Shown here: positions 36,041 to 43,986 of the stretch, piece by piece
Position numbering within the stretch: position 1 is the stretch's first letter
How the letters are laid out: each line of letters starts with the position of its first letter
From: Bacillus sp. NTK034
GTDB lineage: Bacteria; Bacillota; Bacilli; Bacillales; Cytobacillaceae
Direction: 5' to 3'
Length of the DNA: 64,000 nt
Assembly: GCF_017303275.1 (NCBI RefSeq)
Contig: NZ_JAFKOJ010000005.1
Coordinates: forward strand, 1 to 64,000
Notes under the pieces: model-generated
Seen by the model: only the letters and a program-made list of their open reading frames with translations
Told to the model about the DNA's origin: nothing
Database searches by the model: none
Position numbers and translations under genes: made by a program

Positions 36041-37309
36041 TTATTTATCCAGTAAAAATAAGCTGATGGAAGGCATAAAGCTTAAAATTAGGACATCAAT
36101 AATCAGCACAATAATGAATGGCATAATCGCCCGGACAATATGCTCCAGTCTGATTTTGGCTATATTGGATGCAACAAACAGGTTAATCCCGACTGGCGGC
36201 GTAATCATGCCAATCGCCAGGTTGACAACCATGATGACCCCGAAATGCACCAGGTCCATTCCAGCCGCTGATGCAATCGGCACAAGAATTGGCGCCATGA
36301 TAACTATTGCGGCGGATGTCTCCAGGAATGTTCCGACAATCAGGAGAATGACATTAATAATGATTAAAATCATGACAGAATTCGTTGTAATCCCGAGCAT
36401 CCCTTCCGAGATTTGTGCAGGAATTTGCTCCCTGGTTAACAGGAATCCGAAGATTGACGCACAGGAAATGATGAATAATATAACCGAGGAAGTGACGGCT
36501 GAGGAAATGAAAATTTCCGGCAGGTCCTTCCACTTGATTTCCCGATAGATTAAGAGACCGACGATTAAGCCATACACTACGGCAACAACAGATCCTTCTG
36601 TTGGTGTAAAAATACCGCCGTATATGCCGCCAAGTATGATCACCGGCATTAAAATAGCTAAAATTGCGCTCTTGAAAGCAGAAGCCACTTCTTTCAAAGA
36701 GCTCTTTTCTTCCTTGCCGTAGCCTCTTTTACGAGAGATAAAATATGCTACGAGAATAAGAGAAATCCCAACGAAGATCCCTGGCATAATACCTGCAATA
36801 AACAGGTCGCCTATTGAAGCCCCTGCGATAACTCCGAATAAAATCAGCGGAACACTAGGCGGAATCATAACTCCAATGGTACCGCCGGCAGCCTGAATAG
36901 CGGTTGAAAAGCTCTTATCGTAGCCGCGCTTCACCATTGCCGGAATCAAAATGCTTCCGACAGCAGCTGTAGTGGCCGCTGCAGATCCGGAAATAGCTGC
37001 GAAAAACATACACGTTACAATCGATACCATTGCCAAACCGCCATGCAGGCTGCCAACCAGTGTACTGGAAAAATTAATTAAGCGCTTTGAAATCCCGCCA
37101 GATTCCATCAGCTTCCCAGCCAGTATGAAAAACGGAACAGCCATGAGTGTAAAGGAATCAGTTGAAGTAAACATCTTTTGCACGATAACCATTAATGGAA
37201 CATTGTCCTGAATCATTAACACAAGCATGGAAGCGAGCCCTAGAGCTACCGCAACCGGAACATTAATCAGGAAAAGCACCAGCAGCAATCCGAATAATAG
37301 CCATGCCAT
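36041..37309 (-). CDS. dctM: TRAP transporter large permease (DctM-like)
   Basis: A 422-residue membrane protein from ATG 37309, preceded by AAAGGAGG and overlapping the DctQ stop (TGATG). About 12 membrane segments are present, with the hallmark SGSAAATTAAVGSILIPAM and SVPLILFGVIAGASIGDLFIAGIMPG stretches. It forms the sodium-driven channel of the tripartite transporter with DctQ and DctP upstream. Substrates of such systems are organic acids. The C-terminus is intact. Confidence 0.92.
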   Translation of the reverse strand: MAWLLFGLLLVLFLINVPVAVALGLASMLVLMIQDNVPLMVIVQKMFTSTDSFTLMAVPFFILAGKLMESGGISKRLINFSSTLVGSLHGGLAMVSIVTCMFFAAISGSAAATTAAVGSILIPAMVKRGYDKSFSTAIQAAGGTIGVMIPPSVPLILFGVIAGASIGDLFIAGIMPGIFVGISLILVAYFISRKRGYGKEEKSSLKEVASAFKSAILAILMPVIILGGIYGGIFTPTEGSVVAVVYGLIVGLLIYREIKWKDLPEIFISSAVTSSVILFIISCASIFGFLLTREQIPAQISEGMLGITTNSVMILIIINVILLIVGTFLETSAAIVIMAPILVPIASAAGMDLVHFGVIMVVNLAIGMITPPVGINLFVASNIAKIRLEHIVRAIMPFIIVLIIDVLILSFMPSISLFLLDK

Positions 37310-37788
37310 CAGCTGCTCGCCTCCTTTCCCCATTCTGAAACGGTTATGTAAAGCAGATTAATGACAAATAAAACACTTGAAATCGGTATGACCGTATAAA
37401 CAATCCCCATTGGCAGCTGCAGGGCCGGAGAGGTCTGCATCATGCTTCGCTCGATAAAAACGAATGAGTTGACGATTATCTGATAAAAGAAGAACACAAC
37501 TAAAACTGTCGATAAAAGCAGCATCACTTTTCTCACCGCCTGATTGGCTTTTTCAAAAAGCAGCTCGATGCTTGGATGCGCTTTGACACTAACGGCATAG
37601 CCAGCGCCCAAAAAGGTGATCCAAACAAGCAGGTAACGCGACAATTCCTCTGTCCATGCAAGCGGCTGATCAAGCACAAACCGGAAAAGCACCTGCAGGA
37701 AAACCACAATAACCATAAAGAAAAATAGAAGGATCAGTACCCATTTAATGAAAGCATTCAATGAATCTACTAATTTTTTAACCACCAT
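37309..37788 (-). CDS. dctQ: TRAP transporter small permease (DctQ-like)
   Basis: A 159-residue protein with four membrane segments, the expected size. The conserved LAWTEELSRYLLVWITFLG block (about residues 38-56) identifies the family. DctQ links the binding protein to the large permease. Its stop overlaps the dctM start in TGATG, so translation is coupled. It lies 74 bases after the binding-protein gene, with no clear terminator in between. Confidence 0.92.
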   Translation of the reverse strand: MVVKKLVDSLNAFIKWVLILLFFFMVIVVFLQVLFRFVLDQPLAWTEELSRYLLVWITFLGAGYAVSVKAHPSIELLFEKANQAVRKVMLLLSTVLVVFFFYQIIVNSFVFIERSMMQTSPALQLPMGIVYTVIPISSVLFVINLLYITVSEWGKEASS

Positions 37789-37862
37789 AGATTCCCCTTA
37801 TGTGTAAAAAACCTGGTCTGTGCCGGCATCTCTAATCCGGCACTCGCCAAGTTCTCCTTTTA

Positions 37863-38897
37863 TTATTTTGTGTTTAAAATGGCGTCAAGCTTTTCCTTGC
37901 CAAATTGGGATTCATATTTTTCATATACAGGCTGGATGGCTTCGCGGAAAGGAGTGACGTCCACTTCCTCAACGATTTCCATTCCCTGCTCTTTCAAAAC
38001 CTTTAAGGATTCTTCATCAGACTTTGTGATCAGATCACGGATTTGGTCACCGGCCTTTTTCGATTCCTCCCGCAGGATATCTTGATATTCCGCTGGAAGC
38101 GTATCCCATACAGATTTACTGAACATAATTACAGCCGGTGAATACAGGTGGCCGGTTAATGTCATGTATTTCTGGTTTGCTTCATAAAGCTTGTACGTAT
38201 CAGCTACGACGATTGGGTTTTCCTGAGCGTCAACCACCCCTTGCTGAAGAGCTGTTAATGCTTCAGTCCACGCCATTGGAGTCGGCTTTGCACCCAATGC
38301 ATTAAACGCGTCAAGGTGGATAGGATTCTCCTGCGTACGGATCTTTAAGCCTTTTAGATCTTCAGGCTTATTGATTGGCTTCTTGGCATTTGTAATATGG
38401 CGGAAACCATTTTCACCCCACGCCAGGCCAACAATCCCTACATCTTCCATCCCTTTTAAAAGCTCCTGCCCAATTTCCCCATCAAGAATCTTGTAAGCGT
38501 GTTCACGTGATTCAAATAAAAAAGGCATGTCCACGATACCAATTTCCGGATAGAAGTTTGCAATTGGTGCTGTGGATGAAACAGACATATCAGCAGTTCC
38601 AAGGGTAAGGGCCTCAGTCAGTTCTCTCTCTGCTCCAAGCTGTGACAGCGGGAACACTTCAATCTTTACCTTGCCTTCCGTGCGCTTCTCGACATTCTTA
38701 GCAAGCTCCATTAATCCAATATGATACGGATGATCCTCTGTTAAAGAGTGGCCCGCTTTCAAACTAAATGTTTTTCCATCATCTTTTTCTGCTGATTCGC
38801 CATCAGCTCCGGCCGAACTGGAACCACCTCCTCCGCAAGCTGACAAAATCAGACTAAGTACCAGCATTGGCACTAACCACAAAAATCTTTTTCTCAT
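37863..38897 (-). CDS. dctP: TRAP transporter substrate-binding lipoprotein (DctP-like)
   Basis: A 344-residue protein from ATG 38897, which has AAAGGGGG nine bases ahead; an upstream ATG would add 16 unlikely residues. The lipobox is LSACG. The DctP fold is marked by SLTEDHPYHIGLMELAK, LGTADMSVSSTAPIANFYPEIGI, the conserved arginine in GLKIRTQENPIHLDAFNALGAKPTPM and the WTEALTALQQGVVDAQENP block. It captures a carboxylate outside the membrane. It is the first gene of the operon. Confidence 0.92.
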   Translation of the reverse strand: MRKRFLWLVPMLVLSLILSACGGGGSSSAGADGESAEKDDGKTFSLKAGHSLTEDHPYHIGLMELAKNVEKRTEGKVKIEVFPLSQLGAERELTEALTLGTADMSVSSTAPIANFYPEIGIVDMPFLFESREHAYKILDGEIGQELLKGMEDVGIVGLAWGENGFRHITNAKKPINKPEDLKGLKIRTQENPIHLDAFNALGAKPTPMAWTEALTALQQGVVDAQENPIVVADTYKLYEANQKYMTLTGHLYSPAVIMFSKSVWDTLPAEYQDILREESKKAGDQIRDLITKSDEESLKVLKEQGMEIVEEVDVTPFREAIQPVYEKYESQFGKEKLDAILNTK

Positions 38898-38944
38898 CTC
38901 TCTAAATCCCCCTTTATTTTTAAAAATATTAGAATATACAGGCA

Positions 38945-38953
38945 ATTATAACA
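38945..38953 (-). promoter_or_regulatory. Possible extended minus-10 promoter of the TRAP operon
   Basis: TGTTATAAT on the minus strand (hexamer at 38945-38950) lies 48 bases ahead of the dctP ATG. No convincing minus-35 is at the right distance. Confidence 0.4.
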
Positions 38954-39034
38954 CCTTTTATGCTTTTATGCGGTAAATTATATGTGAATTTTCCCAAAAT
39001 TATATCTTTTTTATTCCTTCAATTTTTGTCGAAA

Positions 39035-39075
39035 AAATAAACCAGGAGCTGAATTTGCTTCAGCCCCCAGTTTTT
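39035..39075 (-). terminator. Terminator of hutG-gltS
   Basis: Minus-strand CTGGGGGCTGAA-GCAA-ATTCAGCTCCTGG forms a stem with one or two mismatches, followed by TTTATTTTTT. Confidence 0.75.
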
Positions 39076-39076
39076 A

Positions 39077-40285
39077 TTATTTTAATAAATTAATGCTTGT
39101 AATAATGATTGGCATGGCGAATACATCGATAAGGAACGCTCCAACAATTGGCACAATTAGAAAGGCTTTTGGGGATGGACCAAAGCGTTCAGTAATGGCA
39201 CCCATATTGGCCATTGCATTCGGAGTAGCTCCTAGGCCATGACCAGTGAAGCCTCCCACCATAACAGCAGCATCATAATCTTTACCCAGTAACTTAAATA
39301 GAACAAATACTCCTGCAGCCACAATGAATACAACTTGGATTAACACAATAATTAACATTGGAAGTGCTAAACCCGCCACTTCCCAAAGCTTAATGCTCAT
39401 TAATGCCATGGAAAGGAAAATGCCAAGCGTTACATCACCAATTAAGCTAATACCTTTCATATCCACAATGCTTTTATTAAAGCTATCCAGAATATTCCTG
39501 ACGATAACGGCTACAAACATTGCCCCAACATAGCTGGGAAGTACAAAGCCAGTAACGCTGGAGAATAGCTCACCCAAATAGGAACCTGCAGCCATACAAA
39601 AAGTTATGATTAAGATCTGCACCATAAATTGTTGGGAATTGAAGTCAAAGGCAGATCTCCTCGTTGCGTCTTCATTAGCCGCTGCAGCCTCTACTGATGC
39701 ATCAGCTTCTGATGGATTTAATTTGTACTTCGTAATAAGAAATTTAACTGTAGGTCCTCCGACCAAGCCCCCAGCAATTAACCCAAATGTAGCTGCTGCA
39801 AGGCCCACTGAAAGAGCAGAGTTTACTCCTAATTCCTCAATGGTTCCGCCAAATGCAGTGGCAGCTCCATGCCCCCCTTCCATGGACACAGCACCAACCA
39901 TTACTCCTAATAAAGGGTCAAGCCCCAACACACTGGCCAGAGAAATTCCAATAACACTCTGGCATAATGCCAATACCCCGCATGCAAGCCAATATATAAC
40001 CAGCAGTTTCCCGCCGAGCTTTACCAACTGAAAGCTCGCTCCCAGCCCGACCGTCGTGAAGAAGGCCAGCATGAATAAACCCTGCAGTGAAGTATCTAAT
40101 GTTATTATTACAAGCCCTGTCTGTTTTAATATTGTTACTAAAATAGCAAATAACAAACCGCCAACCACTGGTGCAGGAATGCAAAACCGTCTTAATAATG
40201 AAACTTTATTAATCAGGAATCCTCCGCCTATGAGTAAAGCAACCGCCAAAAAGATGGTGGTAACATTATTTAATGCCAATTCCAT
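39077..40285 (-). CDS. gltS: Sodium/glutamate symporter, GltS family
   Basis: A 402-residue membrane protein with about ten segments. MELALNNVTTIFLAVALLIGGGFLI, the re-entrant-loop region MEGGHGAATAFGGTIEELGV and the second GGFTGHGLGATPNAMANM motif are diagnostic of GltS. It imports glutamate with sodium. It lies 15 bases after hutG and shares its promoter, which links it to degradation of histidine-derived or formimino-glutamate compounds. Confidence 0.92.
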   Translation of the reverse strand: MELALNNVTTIFLAVALLIGGGFLINKVSLLRRFCIPAPVVGGLLFAILVTILKQTGLVIITLDTSLQGLFMLAFFTTVGLGASFQLVKLGGKLLVIYWLACGVLALCQSVIGISLASVLGLDPLLGVMVGAVSMEGGHGAATAFGGTIEELGVNSALSVGLAAATFGLIAGGLVGGPTVKFLITKYKLNPSEADASVEAAAANEDATRRSAFDFNSQQFMVQILIITFCMAAGSYLGELFSSVTGFVLPSYVGAMFVAVIVRNILDSFNKSIVDMKGISLIGDVTLGIFLSMALMSIKLWEVAGLALPMLIIVLIQVVFIVAAGVFVLFKLLGKDYDAAVMVGGFTGHGLGATPNAMANMGAITERFGPSPKAFLIVPIVGAFLIDVFAMPIIITSINLLK

Positions 40286-40300
40286 ATTATACCTCCTAGA

Positions 40301-41260
40301 TTATTTATGAAAATTCATTAGTCCTTCCTTTATGAAATGTGCTGCTAATGCAATTGTTTTATTTCCATTATCAAAATCAGGATTCACTTCACACACATCA
40401 AAGGAAATCGTTTTCTCCTTTGAAACAATATACCTTACTAACTCCCGCACTTTTTTCGGTTCAAGTCCAAATGGGGAAGGCGCACTTACTCCAGGAGCAA
40501 AAGAAGAATTAATGACATCTGTACATAAAGTGAGAATAAGATTGTCATATTTTGCAGCAAAATCGTCCAGCTGCTTTAAGACACCAGAAGGATCTGGGGC
40601 TGACAGCTGCTCCTCTACTATGTAACTCACATTATACTTGCGGGCTGTCTCAAATAAGGCTGCCGTGTTTCCCAGCTTTTGAATGCCAGCGGCTAAGTAT
40701 CCGCAATTTTGATCCTGATCCAAAATCTGCTTAAACATCGTACCGGAGGAAGGCTGCTGCTCGTACTGCCTCATATCAAAATGTGCATCAATATTAATGA
40801 TTCCAATACGCGCATCAGTTCCTAAGTACTCCCTGGCCCCGAGATAGTGGCCATAAAAGGTCTCATGTCCGCCGCCTATAATGAAAGGAGTTACTCCTTT
40901 TTTTAATAGAAAGGAAACGGCTTTTCCGAGCTCAGCCTGAGCCTCTTCCATGTTTCCCCCAATACATTCAATATCTCCTGCATCAAACACTTTTGCATTC
41001 ATCGGCAGGTGCCAGGGGAGTTTTGCCATAGCCCGCCTAACTTCTTCCGGTGCTTTTGCCGCTCCTCTCCTGCCCTGATTCCTTCTAACTCCTTCATCAC
41101 ACTTAAAGCCAATTAGGCCAAACGATTTGCCAGTTCCCGCTTCCTTAGTTTCAGCAGTTAGATCTAGCAATTTTACCTGCTGATGAACCCGATAACTTAG
41201 AGGGTCTGTTTCACTATCAATTCTTCCGCACCAATGATTCCCCGAAGGCTTAATATACAT
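40301..41260 (-). CDS. hutG: Formimidoylglutamase-like ureohydrolase (HutG)
   Basis: A 319-residue arginase-superfamily enzyme. GGGHETFYGHYLG and NIDAHFDMRQYE hold metal ligands, and SFAPGVSAPSPFGLEP is the late conserved block. The N-terminal GLIGFKCDEGVRRNQGRRGA suits HutG. The block that reads SLDVDV in most relatives is LCTDVI here, so one metal-ligand Asp appears changed; some HutG proteins may share this. The enzyme splits N-formimidoyl-glutamate to glutamate and formamide. No hutH, hutU or hutI lies nearby. A guanidino-acid hydrolase is the alternative. The AGGAGG site lies six bases ahead. Confidence 0.8.
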   Translation of the reverse strand: MYIKPSGNHWCGRIDSETDPLSYRVHQQVKLLDLTAETKEAGTGKSFGLIGFKCDEGVRRNQGRRGAAKAPEEVRRAMAKLPWHLPMNAKVFDAGDIECIGGNMEEAQAELGKAVSFLLKKGVTPFIIGGGHETFYGHYLGAREYLGTDARIGIINIDAHFDMRQYEQQPSSGTMFKQILDQDQNCGYLAAGIQKLGNTAALFETARKYNVSYIVEEQLSAPDPSGVLKQLDDFAAKYDNLILTLCTDVINSSFAPGVSAPSPFGLEPKKVRELVRYIVSKEKTISFDVCEVNPDFDNGNKTIALAAHFIKEGLMNFHK

Positions 41261-41318
41261 AATTCCTCCTGCTGTTTATTAATTCTGAATTTTTATCCTA
41301 TAAAAAGTATATTTAAGT

Positions 41319-41355
41319 TAATATATAATTACCAATATCAAATTTATATATATTA
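41319..41355. promoter_or_regulatory. Possible LysR operator in the divergent region
   Basis: An imperfect inverted repeat pairs TTAATATATAA (41319-41329) with TTATATATATTAA (41343-41355), in the 129-base gap between hutG and the lysR gene. A similar TTATATATATAA stretch occurs at about 42314-42325 before the carrier gene. LysR proteins usually bind such divergent regions. The call rests on symmetry and place only, and AT-rich DNA makes chance matches likely. Confidence 0.35.
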
Positions 41356-41389
41356 ATAGTTTTTAGCTATAAATGAGAGGTGTATACAA

Positions 41390-42271
41390 TTGGATCTTCG
41401 GCAGCTTCGTTATTTTACTACCGTGGTACAGGAAAAAAATTTCTCTAAAGCAGCTGGAATACTTCATATTTCCCAGCCTTCTTTAAGCAGCAGCATTATG
41501 AAATTAGAAAATGAAATTGGGATTCAGCTTTTGGAAAGGAACACGAGAAGCCTCACTCTTACCGAATCAGGAGAAATATTCTATACACGTGCCATGGATC
41601 TTATCAAAAGGCATGAGTATATGTTAAAGGATCTCGAGGAAATTAGGCAGACAGGAAGCGGCATGATCTCAATCGGATTGATTGAGTCTTCTAAATACTG
41701 GATACCAAAAACCATAAAACAATTTAAGAAAAGGTATCCTAATATAGAAATACATTTTAAAGAACTGCTTGGCCACAAACAGGTTATAGAGTCTCTTTCC
41801 AATTATGATGTGCATATAACAATCACAAACCAGCTGATTCATAACAATGAAATAGAGGTTATTCCCATTTATATTGAAAAACTGCTCTTGGTCATGCATA
41901 AAGATGACAAGCTTAATGATCAGGTTTCCATATCATTGAAGGATCTTACGGAACACGATTTTATTATCAGCACAGCCGGCTTCCAGACGAGAGATGATGT
42001 TTTAAATGCATTTCATCATGAAAATCTTACTCCAACCATTAAATATGAAATTGAGCGTTTAGAAACAGCCTGCAGCCTGGTTGAACACGGCCTTGGAATC
42101 GCTATCCTTCCGGAAAGCTATGTTAAATATTACTCCAACCCAAATCTAGTGACCCGCTCTATTAATTCAGGGTTTCTCCAAAGGCCTGTTTATATTGCCT
42201 TTTGGAAAAATCGAAATCTAACACCGGCAGTATTTCATTTAATAGAAGAAATGCAGAGCCTTTTTGATTGA
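41390..42271 (+). CDS. LysR-family transcriptional regulator
   Basis: A 293-residue protein starting at TTG (GAGAGGTG nine bases ahead). MDLRQLRYFTTVVQEKNFSKAAGILHISQPSLSSSI is the winged HTH; the effector domain follows from about residue 90. It is divergent from hutG-gltS and directly ahead of the carrier gene, so it probably controls either or both, perhaps with glutamate or a related amino acid as effector. LysR proteins also repress their own gene. Intact length and motifs. Confidence 0.9.
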   Translation: MDLRQLRYFTTVVQEKNFSKAAGILHISQPSLSSSIMKLENEIGIQLLERNTRSLTLTESGEIFYTRAMDLIKRHEYMLKDLEEIRQTGSGMISIGLIESSKYWIPKTIKQFKKRYPNIEIHFKELLGHKQVIESLSNYDVHITITNQLIHNNEIEVIPIYIEKLLLVMHKDDKLNDQVSISLKDLTEHDFIISTAGFQTRDDVLNAFHHENLTPTIKYEIERLETACSLVEHGLGIAILPESYVKYYSNPNLVTRSINSGFLQRPVYIAFWKNRNLTPAVFHLIEEMQSLFD

Positions 42272-42412
42272 AATTTACAATGGGATCAACCTGATAAATT
42301 CTAACAATTTGAAATTTTATATATATAACTTTATAATAGACAGCAACTTCCTTTTACATGGTAATACTGTAATTGTATAAAGGAAAAAAACGAATGGAGG
42401 GATTTAAGAATA

Positions 42413-43834
42413 TTGAAACCACAGACGACGCAAGAAACAGGATTAGAAACTAATCAGCAAAGAAAATGGGAGATGCCGGATACTTATGTCATCCTCTTCG
42501 CTGTTTTATTAATGGCAGTGGCAGCTACATACTTCGTGCCGGCAGGAGCATTCGAAAGAGAACTAGTCGATGAGGTAGAACGAGTCATACCAGGTACATA
42601 TGGAGAAACAGAGGGCAATCCAACTGGCTTTATGGATATATTCCTGGCACTTCAGGAAGGAATGGTTCAGTCTGGAGGGCTGATTTTCCTTGTTCTATTT
42701 GCAGGCGGAGCCTTTGAGGTCGTGGAACGGTCAGGCGCTATTAAAGCAGGCATTTTGCGTGCCGTTACTAAGACACAGGGAAAAGAGTTTTGGCTTATTG
42801 CTATTGTATCTATCTTATTTGCATTGGGAGGAGCCGTTGGGGCAGTAGCCAATTCGGTTATCCCTTTTGTCGCCATCGGACTTATTATCACACGTGCTCT
42901 CAAGCTTGATGCGCTTGTGGCAGTTTCCATTACTTTCGGGGCTACCTTTGCCGGCTTTAATGTCGGGTTCCTGAATCCTTATACAGTTGGCATCGCGCAA
43001 TCGATTGCCGATATCCCCTTATTCTCCGGAATGGCCCTACGGCTTATAGCATTTGCTGTGATTGTGGGTGTAACCATTCTCTACACCTGGCGATATGCCA
43101 AAAAGGTCCTTGCAGATCCATCTAAAAGTCTGGTCGGAGTATCCATTGAAACATCCTCTTTAGACGATAACCTTGAAGCCCCTTTTACAGCCCGGCATAA
43201 ACTGATTCTCAGCTTTGTAGGGTTCTCACTGCTATTTTTTATTTTTGCCACCATTCAATTTAAATGGACTATTGATCACATGGCTGCCTTTTTTATTATT
43301 ATTGGACTTATTTCAGGTGTTATTGCGGGTATGAACTATAATCAAGTTGCATTAACCTTTTTGGAAGGCTGCCAAAAGCTTGTATACGGGGCTTTAATTA
43401 TTGGCGTTGCCAGAGCCATTCTTATTGTCATGGAAAACGCCAGCATCCTGGATACATTTGTTCACGCTCTGTCTATTCCTCTGGAAGGATTATCCCCCAT
43501 ACTGGCGACAATTGGCATGTTTGTATCCAATGCTCTTCTAAATTTCCTTGTTCCATCCGGAAGCGGGCAAGCAATGATATCCATGCCAATCCTGGCACCT
43601 TTGGCAGATATGATTGGCATCACTCGTCAAGTTGCGGTCCAAGCCTACCAGTTTGGAGATGGATTCACTAATAGTATCTTTCCGACATCCGGTCCACTCA
43701 TGGCCAGCCTTGCCGTAGCAGGGGTACCTTGGATCAAATGGGCAAAATGGATGATGCCCCTCTTTCTGATTTGGTGTGTCATCGCTATTGTCATGCTGAG
43801 TATTGGGGTACTGATAAATTGGGGGCCCGTTTAA
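42413..43834 (+). CDS. YfcC/DcuC-type carrier (putative amino acid or dicarboxylate transporter)
   Basis: A 473-residue membrane protein with about 12 segments, starting at TTG (GGAGG twelve bases ahead). The N-terminal MPDTYVILFAVLLMAVAATYFVPAGAFE and the FLVPSGSGQAMISMPILAPLADMIGITRQ block are typical of the YfcC family, which belongs to the C4-dicarboxylate/arginine-ornithine carrier superfamily (Dcu/ArcD-like). Substrate is uncertain: DcuC relatives carry dicarboxylates, YfcC is often linked to basic amino acids. Position after the LysR gene suggests a role with glutamate-family compounds. Confidence 0.85.
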   Translation: MKPQTTQETGLETNQQRKWEMPDTYVILFAVLLMAVAATYFVPAGAFERELVDEVERVIPGTYGETEGNPTGFMDIFLALQEGMVQSGGLIFLVLFAGGAFEVVERSGAIKAGILRAVTKTQGKEFWLIAIVSILFALGGAVGAVANSVIPFVAIGLIITRALKLDALVAVSITFGATFAGFNVGFLNPYTVGIAQSIADIPLFSGMALRLIAFAVIVGVTILYTWRYAKKVLADPSKSLVGVSIETSSLDDNLEAPFTARHKLILSFVGFSLLFFIFATIQFKWTIDHMAAFFIIIGLISGVIAGMNYNQVALTFLEGCQKLVYGALIIGVARAILIVMENASILDTFVHALSIPLEGLSPILATIGMFVSNALLNFLVPSGSGQAMISMPILAPLADMIGITRQVAVQAYQFGDGFTNSIFPTSGPLMASLAVAGVPWIKWAKWMMPLFLIWCVIAIVMLSIGVLINWGPV

Positions 43835-43928
43835 AATGAGCCGGACTTTTGCGTTCGGATTACTTTATTTTGCTATACAAAGCACTTTCTAGTACGATGG
43901 TATATGTTATTCAATCCACCCAGGCCAC

Positions 43929-43966
43929 AAAAAAGTGTCTGCACTCTATCAGGGTACAGACACTTT
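43929..43966 (-). terminator. Terminator of the PBP gene
   Basis: AAAGTGTCTG and CAGACACTTT pair around a 16-base loop, and minus-strand RNA ends in a U-run (TTTTTTG). It lies 21 bases after the pbp stop. Confidence 0.85.
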
Positions 43967-43986
43967 CCTTACTTCTTTATTGGTTA

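Noticed and set aside
36018..36548. 176-residue frame antisense to dctM
   Set aside because: It mirrors the hydrophobic codons of the membrane protein gene; typical shadow frame.
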